A stretch of DNA of 64,000 nt from Nautilus pompilius (Eukaryota > Mollusca > Cephalopoda > Nautilida > Nautilidae): NCBI GenBank assembly GCA_018389105.1, contig JACATO010000923.1:496001-560000 (forward strand), given 5' to 3'. The position numbers and the translations under genes were made by a program. Numbering within the stretch: position 1 is the stretch's first letter; every line of letters starts with the position of its first letter. The notes under the pieces are model-generated. The model was not told the DNA's origin, searched no databases, and saw only the letters and a list, made by a program, of their open reading frames with translations. Below, one piece after another: positions 1-13,089 of this stretch.

Positions 1-857
1 TTTTCAAATATTGATGGTGAGACAGTTATTTCTTCTTTCTCTAAAATATAATGAGAGATGTGTTTTGATGAAAAATCCCATAACAGCTCATTGAGAGAGA
101 ATTCTAAAATTTAATTAATTAAATCCTATCATAAACACATTTATTCTGAAGAAATAAAACCTGCTATGGCAAGCGGATGTGTTTATAGTAATAGCTAGAC
201 TTATCCTAAAAAGATATTTCCGCATTAGTGTTTCCATGGCTGCTTTTAGAGCACCCGGTAAAACAAAGTGGTTTTTCAGTGTTTGGAAGACACTGTTTTG
301 ATAATCAGAGAGAAACGTTATTATAGGACACAGTGTATTTTCACAAACTAGATGGGTGGAAGCAGTCAGAAAACTAAAGTAAGTAAATATGAATACAAAG
401 AACACAGAAATAAACATTTTGAAAATAATTGTTTGTTTGATACAACAATATTTAATAAATCAGATCACTGCCATAATGATCTGAACCCTTAGGTTTTGTA
501 CACTTACGCCATATAATGAATGTATACCTTTTTAGAAAATTCATTTTCAGTATTTGTGAGCAGTACCTCTTAGAGCTTGTAATTTTTGTGTGGAATCTGT
601 CAGGTAATCAGTGATGTTTCTCCCAAATAAAAAACAAAAAACATCATACTGCTACTCGGTTTCTTTATTAGTCCATTAATGCTATGATTTTTCACTGTTC
701 CATTTTGGATAATAGATCAGAAAGCAAAATGGTGAAATTTATTTTGCATAATTATTTGGCTTGGAGATCATTTTTTCTAACATCTATAACCAGTAATATA
801 AAACTTTAGTGTCCTCTTAACAAATTATATATGCACATGTACACAGATTCCCCTTAC
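1..857 (-). other. Intron of the minus-strand proline-rich gene (continues off the left edge)
   Basis: This AT-rich sequence follows the GTAAGG donor at 857-852 of the large exon. A 100-codon hydrophobic open frame on the minus strand (115-417) has no exon-like splice boundaries and no recognisable domain, so I do not call it. Further exons of the gene should lie to the left of position 1. Confidence 0.55.
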
Positions 858-2714
858 CTTCCTTTTCAGTTTTAAATTTGCTAGTTTCTTTGGAACTCAT
901 GGTAACCAAGTCAGCATCTTCTTGGGGTAATTTAGTTTCTGCATCCAGTGGTAGCAAAGATGTTGTTAAAAAAGATGGTTGAAAGGACTGTTTTGTCAGA
1001 GGTGGAGGTCGACATGGTAATGATACTGAAGGCATTCTCTTTGTCTTTAGTTCATAGTTTTCTGTAGGAAGACATGTAGACAGCTCGAGCGGTGGTGAAT
1101 GTGAATACCTTCTATGAACATCATCTGAGAAACCAGTGTTGTTTCTCTCCAGCTTTTTGATTGGATCATCATGCAGCAAAGGTTTTACATTATCAAGAGA
1201 GTTCTCCATCTCTTTATTATACATGCAGATCTTTTCTGAACTGGATTCAGCAACTGGTTCTTGGGATAAAAAACTTTGTTTTGCTGCCTCCTGCATTAGT
1301 ACAAGTTTCTTTGTCCTAGTTTTACCTGCTATAGTCAGGAGAGACAAAGGCCTAGTAGGTAATGGAGGCTTCTTGGGCAGCTTTTTTCTTAGTTCTGCTT
1401 CATCAGTATCTACAGTAGTAGTTATAAACTGATGCAACTTGGATCCCACATCTTCAGTGTCAGGCATTGGTTGCTTCTGTTTTTCTGAATTAGTTAACAT
1501 TGGCGTTTTCCTTGCTTGTTTTAGTTCTCCAATCTTCTCCTTATCAATGGCACTTGACTCAGCAGCTCCAACTATTGCAGGCCTCTTGCTTGGCAATGGT
1601 GGGCGCTTGAAAAAACCCACATGTGATTTATCTGGAACATCTGATTTCATTTTCTCTGATCTATTTGTGTTCACTGTTTTGGGAAGTTCTTGTTTGGTTT
1701 TGATGATTTGCTCACTATTTTCTTGAGCAGCTGAGATGCTTTTACTTTGAACAGAATTTTTGAAATTCTTTTGCAAAGAGAGTTTTGCAGAACGAGGTCT
1801 AGGCAAAGGCTTTGCTGGCATCATTGGATGAATTTTTCCAGCTCTTTTAAGGTCAGCAATGGTTACTACAGAAACTGATCTTTTCGCAGGTACTGAGGGT
1901 TTTCTTAATGGGACATTTATACCATTGCTGTCCTTTGACACATCTTCCTCACAATATCCAAACAATGGCTTGCTCTCACTAACAATGGGTTTTTCCTCCA
2001 ACTTTGATTGTTTTCCTAAAATCATTTTTTCATCTGTCAACTCTTTCCCATCTGCTGAAACAGCTTCTACTTTTCTGAGGCTTGGTGATTTTCTGGAAAT
2101 TTTTGGTTTAAAACAGGGAATGTTGTTACTATCCAAAGGAGAGGTAATATTTTTTGTGTCTGACTTCTCAGAGTTGTCTTCTCCTTCACAGAGCACCACA
2201 CTGGCTGTATTACCCTTTGAGGGACAAGATAGTTTACAGGAGTTATGTTTCTGAGTGGTATCCTGTCTACTAGGACTCTCAATAAATGAGTTTGGATTCT
2301 TGTTAGTGGATTTTACTGAACACTTAGAATTTCGGACAGGTTGGACAAGAACATTCATGCTTGTAGCCACCTTTTCAGTGGACAAAACCTGAGAAAATTT
2401 TGCGGCATTAGATGCTGTACCACTTAATGCACAAGCAGCAGGCTCTGCTTCCATGCTTTTTGAATCTTCTGACTTCTTAACTTCTGACAATCTCATGGCA
2501 CGAATAATGGTCGGACGTTTTGGCCTCAGAGATGCTAAACTTGGGGTTTCAACCTTCTCGCCATCAACTCTTGCAAGCCCATCATCATCCTTCTCTGCCC
2601 TCTGAGACAACTGACTAAGCAAAGTTGTATTGTTTTCACTTTCGGTGGGTGATGTGAAAGCCTCAGCAGACTCTCTTATTTTATTAGGTTGTCTTTTGAG
2701 TCGTGGTGACGGAA
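858..2714 (-). CDS. Large internal coding exon of a proline-rich SH3-ligand scaffold (SH3D19-like candidate)
   Basis: The exon is 1,857 bp and open throughout, with an acceptor TTTTTTCCTAG just upstream and a donor AAG|GTAAGG at its end. It enters and leaves in phase 1. The encoded 619 residues have no catalytic domain. They are Ser/Lys/Pro rich, probably disordered, and carry class I/II SH3-ligand type motifs: RPKRPTIIRA, KPSVPAKRSVSVV, KPLPRPRS, KRPPLPSKRPAIV, KKPPLPTRPLSLL and CRPPPL. Four of these are diverged copies of one module (proline core, K/R, hydrophobic stretch, then a basic LK-type tail). This composition fits an adaptor whose SH3 domains lie downstream, as in SH3D19 (ADAM-binding Eve-1), where SH3 domains are C-terminal. 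That assignment is inference; other SH3-pathway adaptors are possible. Antisense frames of up to 131 codons here are shadows. Confidence 0.85.
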
Positions 2715-3794
2715 CTAGGAAAAAATAAATATATTTCTCTTAAGTTAAAAAAAAAAAAAAAAAAAAATCACAAAAATTCAGTAACCAGTTAACAAAACAA
2801 TGATATTCAGAGAAATCAATCAATCAATCTTTATTTTATATATAAATTTCAGTCATCCTGTATATCAAAAGGTGATTGGCCATGTAACTGCTTTTCACTT
2901 AGAAATTTTTAATGCTTTTGCTGAGTTAGAAAAATTATATTTAATTGTATTAAAAAAAAAAATTTTCAGAAAATGTATTTGGTCTCTGCCTTTAAAAAAA
3001 ATCAAAATGATGAAGTAAGTCTGATAATATTTTTAAAAACAATGAAAACCTGTTAATGGTTCATCAACAACCAGCAGCATTGAGGAAACAGCTTTGAGAG
3101 AAGAAACTGACACCGACCCTTATAGACAGATGATATGGCTGTAAAACTAACAAACAGTATGTAATGAGGTTCCTCCTATATACGATCTCTCTCTCTTAAT
3201 TTCTATTTGCATCCTGAAGTGAAAAGACCAGGGTAGTGTGGCTCCAAGTGGACTTTATGGCTGACTATAAACAAATGACTCAGTGATACTGAATGAGTTA
3301 ATAAATCTGAAAAATTATCATATCAGAAAATTCTGAACTGCCATATAAGCAGCATAAATATGAATAAACATTTTTTTTACTATATCAATTAAAAAATCGA
3401 CAAAAGTATTCTACTCACTTACTGTGATTAAATAGATTCACACTTAATACTGACAAGCTTCTTGTGTATGGAAATATTTATATAGAATTAGTCATGTAAA
3501 ATGTGCATGAGTATCGACTTTTCCCCACATTCTTTAGTATAAAAGCTGCTAACTCTGCTCTTCATGCCAAATTTGTTGCAACAGTTGTCCCAAAAAAGCA
3601 AGACAAAGTGACAAATATTTTAGTTACATCTAAGATTCTAAACAGCAATGACAGAACTATTTTGGTCATATAAAAAGTGTGAGAATGTGTATAAAATTAA
3701 CAGGTTTGGATTTTTCAGTCTAGCTAAAATTTTTGATGTAAAATAAATTAATGTTAGCACCAGTCGGTCTGCTTATTTTTGGCATTCATCTCAC
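2715..3794 (-). other. Intron of the minus-strand gene
   Basis: This is the intron between the 152-bp exon and the large exon. An A-run on the plus strand at about 2747-2767 reads as a long pyrimidine tract some 35-50 bases upstream of the large exon's acceptor. Nothing else is recognised. Confidence 0.6.
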
Positions 3795-3946
3795 CTGGTC
3801 GAGGACGCGGAGTTGGCTGACTGTCCAGAGATTCGACAGATGATAATGGCTGGGGTACATTAGCCGGGTATGGCACAGAAGGCTTCTCGTTTCTGAATCC
3901 CACTTCGATCATTGGCCGGGCACCAACAATATTGATTTCTAGTTTC
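3795..3946 (-). CDS. Internal coding exon of the proline-rich gene
   Basis: The exon is 152 bp, with acceptor CTGTGCAG and donor CCAG|GTGAGA. It enters in phase 2 and leaves in phase 1, matching both neighbours exactly. It encodes a stretch beginning RKLEINIVGARPMIEV and ending QPTPRPRP. The first part looks like a short beta-type conserved segment and the end is a PxxP-type proline motif. The RxxEIxIVxAxP pattern reminds me of an N-terminal segment of vertebrate SH3D19 long isoforms, but I cannot verify this from memory. Confidence 0.82.
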
Positions 3947-5981
3947 CTGCACAGAATAAAACAAGTCGCTTGAATTTTGCATTACTAGTAAACTGGATGA
4001 AACTTCTTTGTTTTCCTTTTAAATGGAAACACGATTAACTAAAAGAATATTGCCCACCCATTACTGCAGTTTCTGTTTGAATCTTTATCAAAACAGGATG
4101 AAGAAATTTAAAGCCAACCATCTATCCCATGGGCTTGCATAGTATGCTGACTTTCAGATGCTCTCTGCATGGCTATTTTCTAAAGTATCCTTTCTTTTTA
4201 ATCATTAAAGTTACATTATTTATTAAGAACTCATTAGCCAAAATTCCATCTTTACTTTCACTTTAATTAAAGAACCAAAAAGGCTAACTTAATATAGAAT
4301 TTACATGAATTTAAAGATGAAAAATCAGAAGTCATTTAAACTTCCGTGTTTTGGTTTTTTAAAAGTCACTGGTGACTTTTCAGATAGTGATCTTTCTTCT
4401 CCCACCGTTTTAGGGGAGGATTTCCTATATCTTCACTTAAACACATTTTTGAACACCTACTTAATTGTAATAGTTACTATTTGACTTTTGTTTTAGCCTA
4501 TACTGTTATATGTATATATATACATATTTATCCTCCTCAGATTTTTCGTTAAAGTTTTCAGATGATCATTCTATTGTATTCACATCAAAAAAGAAAGAAT
4601 GTTACAAGCATAATTTTGTTAGCATGTTGCTATGACCTTTGGAAAGCCATAAGTGATTTAAAAATATCCTTCACAATTAAAATTTGTAACAGTTATTTCC
4701 CCCTTTTTGTATCCAAGGTAGAGAGAAATAAAGTTTTGACAAAATTTAGTTTCAGAGATGTGGATACTAGTGACAGAAGTCTGCCATGTTTCCAGGTAGA
4801 CTGAATCCTCCATATTTTTTTTCAGTGTCTTGTAAACAAAGAATTTAGCAATTTCTCATTAGACAGATAAGATAACATTCCTTTAAAACACAGTTTATCC
4901 TATTTTTATCTGGATACATGTTTAGTATTATGTAAAATAAGAAATTTTAAAGATATTTTTGGAGCATATGCCATTTTTATAGCTAAAAGCATGGCTTGAT
5001 GAAAAAAAAGATGCCAACAGATTTGAAATTTAAAACCCATGAGTACCCAAGTTTAATTTTGTTTCATGAATGCAAAAAGTAAATTTTATGCAGAGGTGTC
5101 TGCCAGATTACAAATGGATACAACTTAAGTGTTTTAAAAAGCTGGACACCTGTAATTGTGTTTCCTTTGTTTATTCTTAGTAATGTAGTGGTGAATACAT
5201 GGAGTGGCATATCTAGTCTAGCTGGTCAGTCTTTCACAATCAACAGATTTAAAAATGCATTGTAGAGATGGTTTAAAGGCATAGAGAAGAGTTCAATGCG
5301 AGTTGAAAGGTTTTCTGCCCCTCTGAAAATAAGTGTATGCATCAGCATAATCAATGTCCCCGAACGGCCAACAACCATGTCTTCCCAAGTATGGTTGTCA
5401 ATGGCTGTACTTTACTGAAGAAAAATGATTTATTACTAAACCGATTGTCTCTAGCTATCTCATAGGCCTATACACTTGCTCCAACCAACCAGACTCCACA
5501 CCACTAATTTATGATCTCAGGGAGAAGCAACAAAAACATATTAGCATGGCCAGAAGTTCTGATATGTCCTACATAATACGTGCCTGAGGATAGCACTTTC
5601 GCACTATCACTCCATGCTGACAGCCTTTTTGGTTATGGGAGCTAGAAGATTAATCAATCTTCTGTTTTTTTCTACAATATCTAAATCAATCTTATTTGCA
5701 TATTTCACAGTTTCATATGCACATGTTCATTACACAAAAGCATATACAGAAGATACAAAAAAAATAGTAGTAGTAATAATTAAGTCACAACAGACCTTAT
5801 CGTTAATCTTAAGTTACAGCTATGGAAAATATTTAGTCAGGAAAGAAAATTAAAGAGCGAGCTGGTAGGTTACCAGGATTGGAGGGAGAAAGACTAATAA
5901 CCATTTGATACTCTGGCTGGTGGGTTATCTTCCCTGTGCAAAGTTGGTAAACAAAACAAAATAGAAGCACCAGAGCGAGAC
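3947..5981 (-). other. Intron of the minus-strand gene
   Basis: AT-rich intron. No transposase remnant, tandem array or RNA gene could be recognised. Short open frames at 4562-4804 and 5614-5853 (plus strand) show no domain and no exon-like boundaries. Confidence 0.5.
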
Positions 5982-6129
5982 CTGTTTTTGTTATTTTGTG
6001 AAGCAGCAGCAGCATCTAGTTTCACAGGTTGTTCTTGTACAGGTGGTTGGGGTTTCTTGTGCATATTTCTCCTTGCAGGCGGTGGTCTGTGGACAACAGG
6101 CCTGCTGGCTTTGGAAGAGGCTGGAGGAC
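5982..6129 (-). CDS. Internal coding exon of the proline-rich gene
   Basis: The exon is 148 bp. The acceptor ends TTTAG and the donor is AACAG|GTCTCG, which is GT but otherwise weak. It enters in phase 1 and leaves in phase 2, so it joins the neighbouring exons without breaking the frame. It encodes a basic proline-rich segment containing GPPASSKASRPVVHRPPPARR and KKPQPPVQEQP, typical of SH3-binding linkers. The open frame runs on past the weak donor for about 29 more codons, so a read-through or alternative donor is possible. Confidence 0.75.
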
Positions 6130-6599
6130 CTAAATGACAGAGACAGAAACAAGCGTCATACCTGACCCTGGATAATGGAAGGCGGTGTTTCTCAGTTTGA
6201 CTAGTTTGGTTTTGGTAGGAGTTGATGGATGAGTTTTCAAAATGATTTATTGTACTGTTCATTACTTTATCCAATAAATGTATTTATTAAAAGCAGTACT
6301 TCACTGAAGAACTGAGGTTTTTTTTTTTCAAAATTAATTAGGTTGTCACCGAGAACTGGCATTGAAAAGGTAACACTTGTACAAGTGAGAAGTAGAGGAT
6401 GTGTTAATCGTGTAGGTTTCATCATGAAAGTTTACCATTTGAGCAAAAGATATTGCATAAGCATGAGAGGCAGTGTTTACTGAAAACATCTGATGCTAGT
6501 TCCCCAATATTCAGCACATTAAAGCAAAAGAATGCAGACTCAAATGCCAATTAATAAACAATGAGCCCAACACCTCAAGGAAACAAACTAGGCCAAGCA

Positions 6600-9500
6600 C
6601 AATGCAGCCAGCCAGCAGTTAATAAGAGTTGCTGGTACTGCAAAAAAAAACAAACGAATCCATTGCTTCCAATGATCTTCTGAGAGAAATCATGTGGTCA
6701 AAAATGAAAACTGAATTACCACATAACAAAAAGCATGGAACATTGAACAACATATTGGAGAACCTGTTCAGCAGCATTATCAAGAAGATCATTCAAGCAT
6801 TAAGCACTGTCGTTTTATGCAAATTTTTTTTGGCAAGAATATAGTTAAGAAAATGCTGGAGGAGTACATATCTGGAGCTGAAACTGTGGATGTTTAACCA
6901 GGTGATGATGACAAGGTTAGCAAGCAGGGAGTTGGTTGACAAGTTAGCAAGCACAGAGTATCAAGTGTTGCTACTAACATTACTAGATGCCGCAAAATTA
7001 GCAGAGATGTTTTTTTTTTTTGGACAATCAACTGATTTTTTAACAACCAAAAATGTGTGTGTGTGATGTCAAGATAAAGAGCATATTTTGATTTATTCTG
7101 TCTCATGAGAACATTCTCATGGAGAAAATGCATAAAAATTGATGATCAATATCACCACAATGCATTCATTATATAACACAAGCAGCGACAACTTATGAAG
7201 ATGGGGTATTTAATGATGTTTTCTGATACTCAGGAATGGTTTGGACATTCAGTGTTTTATGATGTGGTAAACTATGAACAAGCAGTATTGTGTGTACATT
7301 GAGTGGTGTCAAAATTTTTAAATTGCTATGCTTAATCTTTCATGATGAGATAGATACTATGCTAACAGCAGCTTTCAAACAATGCATACATGAACTTTTT
7401 CATAATTCAGTAGGACATATACTGAATAAAGATTGCAGGGCTATTCTCACTAACTTCTTTGGAGTTCAAGATCATATGCCCAACACTGGTCCTCCTGAAG
7501 CACTGCAATTTACTTGTGGTGAATGAAAACTAGCCATACAACCCTTTGATAATACTCAAGGGCCTACTGTAACAATGGCAATGTTATGTAGGTGGTTAAC
7601 CAGCAAAACAAAATACAATACAGGAAATGGTTACTGGTTTTGGAAATGGGAGTTGTCAATGTGACGGAATACAAAATGAAAGCTGAGCCAATATTCTTTA
7701 GAGAGAGAGTGAGATTTAATACTATGGAAAGTGTAGACTAAGCTGGTTTGAAACTTGTCTCACATCATAACAATAATGGACGGCCAGATAATAAAGACCA
7801 GCTATGTACTATAACCATAATACTGAAAACACCAACAAGATGGACAGATCAGTGTATTGTTGATAGTTATGAAAGGCCACTCATGTCAACAGAATGACAA
7901 TGCAATAAAGTACCAGAAAATGATGGTTCCTTTTTATCTAGTGAAAAACTAATCAGTTACAGGAATGAAGATCAACCGTTTCATTTTGTCTCAAACGCAA
8001 ACAATAAGTGCAATGTTGATGCACACTTTTCAGTAGAAATAGCATGTGTAAGGTATGAAAGCAATGTTACATCACCACCCAGCTGTACATACTCCATTTT
8101 TAAGGGGAAAATTGTAGACTCCATAGATCATCTCATAAGGATCGGCAATTAATGCATGAATAGACTATTTGCTGAGTTCAAAAGCATCAAGAACACTGCA
8201 AAGAATGCTATTTTATGCCCAAATGGCATCATTTTTTAAATGTATCTGATGACAATGCTTAAACCACTGTTATTCTGGCATCCCACCACTTGAAAACATA
8301 CATCTAACATTTGACTGAATGAGTCAGTGGAACAAGAAATGCTGTTTCATCAGCTTAAAAATATATTAAAGATGATGAAAATGTGGCAGAAAGAAATGAT
8401 TTGAAAGTGGAAGATGAAGCTGACCAGCAGCAGAAAGGCATGACTGAATGTGATAAAGGATGGCATTACTAAAGGCTCCCATGAAGCTCAAAGTTTGGGT
8501 GGGACATTAGCTGGTGTTGTCAATTGAGTTAAAGTTAGATTGTCTTGCATAGGTGATAGCAATGCAAGTTTGAAAAAAAGAATAAAGGTGAACTAAAGCA
8601 TGGCATCTGAAAACATTTCCATCAATATCCTGTAAACCCAAGCATACATACAATGGAAAACCCAAGAAGTATGGTCTTGTCTGATATGTTGCAAAAGAAT
8701 GCTAACAATAAGTTAGGTATAAAGCCCTGCAGCAGAGATATGGATTTAGTCATTATCATTAATATATCAGCTTTCATGTGGACTTCAGAATGGATTGGAC
8801 ATATTAAAAGCATGGTAAACAGCATCAAGCAAAATGGACTGGGCCCTTAAAAGAGTGAATCCAGCACAGTGTTGACTATAAGTAAAAACAAAATATCTGT
8901 ATTGCAGATACTGTCACAGCTAGAGACCAAACATGCAGATAACTACAAGCTTCCTTTAAGCGTCAAAACCAAGAGCTAAATATCCAAGCTGTTTGCCAAA
9001 TAGAGGAAGGACACACTTGAGCATCAATGTGATGGTGCCAAACAGTAATGACAGCATGAGTCAACGTGGATTTGCTTTATTTACATTTCACAGAACTAAA
9101 GCGTGATTTTAGTATTTCAGATACTATAGTTCAAAGACCAAAAGATTGATGATGAAGAGGCCTTTACAAACCAGCAAATTTTCTCCAGCCTCCATAGAAA
9201 GCGCAAAGGTGCTGATCAACTGCCCTCGAATTATGTCTCTGTTACAGACATATGCCATCAACATTTAGTACAGAACTCAAAGTTCCATTCCAAGTTACAC
9301 ACCATTTAAAACACTATGCTATACAACATATACTCAAATGAATGAGCTATTTACTGCAATGTTTTCCATTTCAGATTTGGGCCCAAACTAGAAACCTCAC
9401 ATTACAGTAATAAGGAGAGAAAAGTTGGAAGTGAACCTATAAAAAAAAGAAAAGAATCACTTTTGTAAGTTGAATGCCATCTAACACTGCTATATTTGCA

Positions 9501-9900
9501 GGCACTGAGCATCTGTATCTCATGTTACAATTCATACCCGAGTATTGGATGACCGTTTGGATGGACCCCAACATTGAACTTATCTTAGCAGTCACATGGG
9601 AAAACACCCTGCTTCCCTTTTTTTTTCATTTATCATGCTATGTATTGAACTGCCAGCATGTGCACAGTACAGAACAGAATAGTAGAATAAATCATTTTGA
9701 AAATTTTGATCAAAACATGTCTTTTTTGGTGGGAGAAGGCACTTACAGATTGGTTACTAAGCAACAAAAACAAAACAAAACAACTATTATGGCCAAGCCA
9801 AGCAAAATGCATAATAAAATTAGTGCAACACTGATCTCATTTAAAAAATGTTAGAACAAGAGTAGAGAACTTTCGGAGCATAACACTACTGTATTACTAC
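6600..9900 (+). other. Degenerate coding-like tract, probably an old mobile element of unassigned family
   Basis: Plus-strand translation gives many 25-75 residue stretches of protein-like composition interrupted by stops and frameshifts, for example 8653-8850 (starting MENPRSMVLSDML), 7290-7526 and 9474-9854. Base composition is somewhat richer in G and C than the surrounding intron. No catalytic motif was recognised, so neither family nor ends can be given. An old transposon or retroelement is the simplest reading; a processed pseudogene is the alternative. Confidence 0.3.
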
Positions 9901-10479
9901 ATTATATCAAGAATACATTCAACATTTCATTGTAGGCTGGATATACAGTCGGTTGTAATTGTAGACTCACCAATAAAATATTCCATTCATAAATCAATTT
10001 ATCAGGGCTTGCAGCTTAGAAAATTCCTATATAAAAAGTTTATTTTCAATCTTTTATCAAGTCATTTATCAAAAATATTTTTATTCATATCAGCGAAATC
10101 TTGATAACTTGAACCTAAAAAAAAAAAACTGACAAAATTTGAGAAAAAAGCTTAGCTTTGAAATAACAGGTTTTCATAGTTGTGTGCGCTTTGCAATCTC
10201 AATGATCATTCCTAGACATTTGTTCAAGTACATGTAGTAAACATGATTACATAAAAGCCTGCAATAAACACCATAATGCTACATTTGTGGCAGCAGCCAT
10301 CAGCACAAATAGTGAAGTACGTGTACTTCAAGTAAAAATTTGTGCATATAGATAGAATTTTAATGGAAAAAATTTACAAGAACTGACAATTTTCTGTTAC
10401 AAATGGAATAGAAACAGAATTATCAAACAGAATCAAAGGTGGAAGAGTTGTTTATCTTTGCTTTAACTTCTCTTTGCAT

Positions 10480-11290
10480 ACAAGGTAATAAAGTCTTAAA
10501 ATTCATCCATGTGGTTGAATAAGTTCAGAATTATCCTCAATCATAGGATGTATGGCATTTAAAATTGCTTCTTTGGTGAGCTCCATGAAGTTTCTCACAA
10601 TATTATCAACTTCAACACAGTTCACCATAGTCATCACTGGTGCAACTTCCATATTGATTTTCCAATCATTTGAACAGGACTTGTTCACCTTCCACAATGA
10701 AGTCTGTGCTCTGAGCTTGCTGCATAGTCCAATTGCCTGTGAAAATTCATTTACTGCTGTTTCCTGCTTAATGAGTTTCCATGCTTTCTTGAGGAAGATC
10801 ATTGCATTCAGGACAGACATTTTAAAATTTTCCTTCTTTCTGATTGAGTTGATCAGCCAGGTGCTCATTTACCATTGGTGTAAGTGTTATGGTGGAATTG
10901 GGTGGGAAAAAGCCTAGTTTAAAATTATTAAGGCCAACTATCTGGGGATATGCAGAGAGCAGTTATCAAAAGGGTAAGTATTTTCCTTTCCTTTCTTTTG
11001 TACTTCTTGTTAACTTTTTGAACTCAAGCTTCAAAAATGCTAGATGCCATCCATGTAGTCGTGTTGGTCTCATGCAATGAAAAAACATTATGCTGGTGAA
11101 ACACTGGCAGCTTTGACTTTCCTATCACTAACAACAGAAGCTTCTTGTTGCCATCTATGTTAGTGCTAGCCATGATGCTCCGATTCCATCCTCTACACTC
11201 ATCCCCCTTATTAGATGGTAGAATAATCCCCTCCCAGCAATCAGTATTAAAGATATTATTCAGATTGTAATACTTCATAACATTTGTCAG
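10480..11290 (-). pseudogene. Tigger/pogo-family transposase fossil
   Basis: Read on the minus strand, 11278-11024 encodes a broken core resembling the Tigger DDE domain: a KGDECRGWNRS segment, then GNKKLLLLVIGKSK, then TTTWMASSIFEAW. These match the usual KGE.C.GGKKSKER, LLVIGKSK and W-M-F-W order of pogo-type transposases. 10868-10503 encodes the C-terminal helical part (FLKKAWKLIKQET). Stops and frameshifts separate the two blocks, so it is inactive. A possible terminus starting CAGTCGGTTG lies near 9947 after TA, but I found no partner end. Confidence 0.7.
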
Positions 11291-13089
11291 TCATGACTGC
11301 TGTCACAGCCACCCAACGCACCACTTAACGAACACAACACAATGTTGTGATGGGATCTGAAACAGTCCAACCATCTGTTGCTGCAAGAAATCTGGTGACT
11401 CAGCAACTGCACCAGAGAAACTCTTTTGGCTTACAAGATAGGACCAAACACAGGGATGTTCTCCGACCAAGCTATCTTGAATCAGGTGAGAAGAGCCTCC
11501 TCCTCCAAGGTATAAGGCCATTCTCATTTTTTACCTCATGGGATGATTAACAAAGTCTACTGTTTGACACCTCACTCCAGAGGAATGTCTGCTTTGTTTC
11601 ACCCCTAGTTTCTCAACTTGTTCAATCAACTTAGCCTTTTGCACATTTTTTTTATTACTAGTTTTGGTGTACCAAAAGTTTTACACATCATTTCACAGAG
11701 AAATCTTGATGGGAAGTCATGCTCTGTACTAGCACTGGATTGGGTTTACTTTTCATGAATGTCTGACTACTGATTGGTCCATGTGGTCATATGCTCCTGA
11801 CTGACATTGGCAAGCCATGTACTATGCACATGTGGTAACTCAGTGACTGAGTCTAGCATGTTATTTTTTCTTTTGGTGCTGAACTTTTCAGAAATTCACA
11901 TTATCACGTGTATTGTCTATGATTTTTGTTTAGCCAGTGGGAACTGATTGCTTTGTATTAAGTGGATTTTTTAGTTAAATAGGTTAGAGTTATCAAGATT
12001 ATATTGTAGTTTATTGTTACGTCCAAAATTATGGCCACCAGTTTACATAAATTCTCTTTGTGAGAATAGTATAGTAGATATATGGATGGAACTGATGCTC
12101 CCAGTAACTGACCAGCCTTGAGGTACAATTAAAATGTTTAAAAAATGCTTTGGACAGATCTTTAAAACGAGGGCTTTACAGGAGTCAAGCAGCCATAATT
12201 ATACATTCTGATTAAAATGGCTAAATAACAAACTATTTCAATGCTCACCCTAAGTTACTCTATTGTAATTTTTAGTATTTAAATTTTGAAAATTTCATGG
12301 AGAAAAATCTTGCAATGCAATGACAAATGATTATCTCCATTGTAAAATGTAGCAAGTGTCTGAAATATGAAAAAAGTCAGTACAATTGTAATTATGAAAA
12401 TATTCATACAATGCAATGAAAACAAACTTCTGCAGCAAGTAGAAGTAAAAGACCTCATTCACTATATACAAACAACAAAAATGCATCAGACTATAGTGGA
12501 GATACTAAACTCAAATGCAATAAAACAATTGCAAATGAAAAGAAGGCAGGACAGTAGGCCTGTCCTGTGCTGCAGGAGGGGGAAGCTTTAATAGCTTTGC
12601 ATTTTAGGAAAACTTTCTTAGTTTCCAGCTTTAAAGATAGTGCCACGTTACTGCATTTGCCATTTTCTTTCTTTGAACTATCTTACTTTGCTTGGGTGGT
12701 AAATGTGATAAATAAAACTAACAATAGCCATACAATGAATATAAAACTATATTTAGAAGAAGCAATTGTGCAATGTGAAGGAAGTTGTTCTTAATGATGG
12801 CTATTTTTTTTGTTATTGCAATATTACAAGCAACAGCTAAAAGCAAAACAAAATTACAGTTAGCAGGTATTCATTGAGGTGTGGTAGAATCATTTCTATT
12901 TTTAATGATTCATGAAGATTTTGCAAATATCAATCTTTGTTTAGCAATTTTGTTATTTAGTCTATTAACCAATGTACACACAGACTGTGTCCAAACAAAT
13001 GTTCTTAGCTTAAAGTTATTTTCAAATATATAAAATTTAAATACTTAAAAAAAATACTATTCAGATATTAACCTTTTAGTAATATTTGA

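Noticed and set aside
115..417. 100-codon minus-strand frame near the left edge
   Set aside because: Hydrophobic low-complexity frame without splice boundaries in the correct phase for the proline-rich gene.
1136..2282. Several 70-131 codon frames on the opposite strand and other frame of the large exon
   Set aside because: Shadows of the 619-codon exon, with no splice signals or domains.
3050..3140. Protein-like plus-strand stretch in an intron (NGSSTTSSIEETALREETDT)
   Set aside because: On the opposite strand to the host gene and no convincing acceptor or donor around it.
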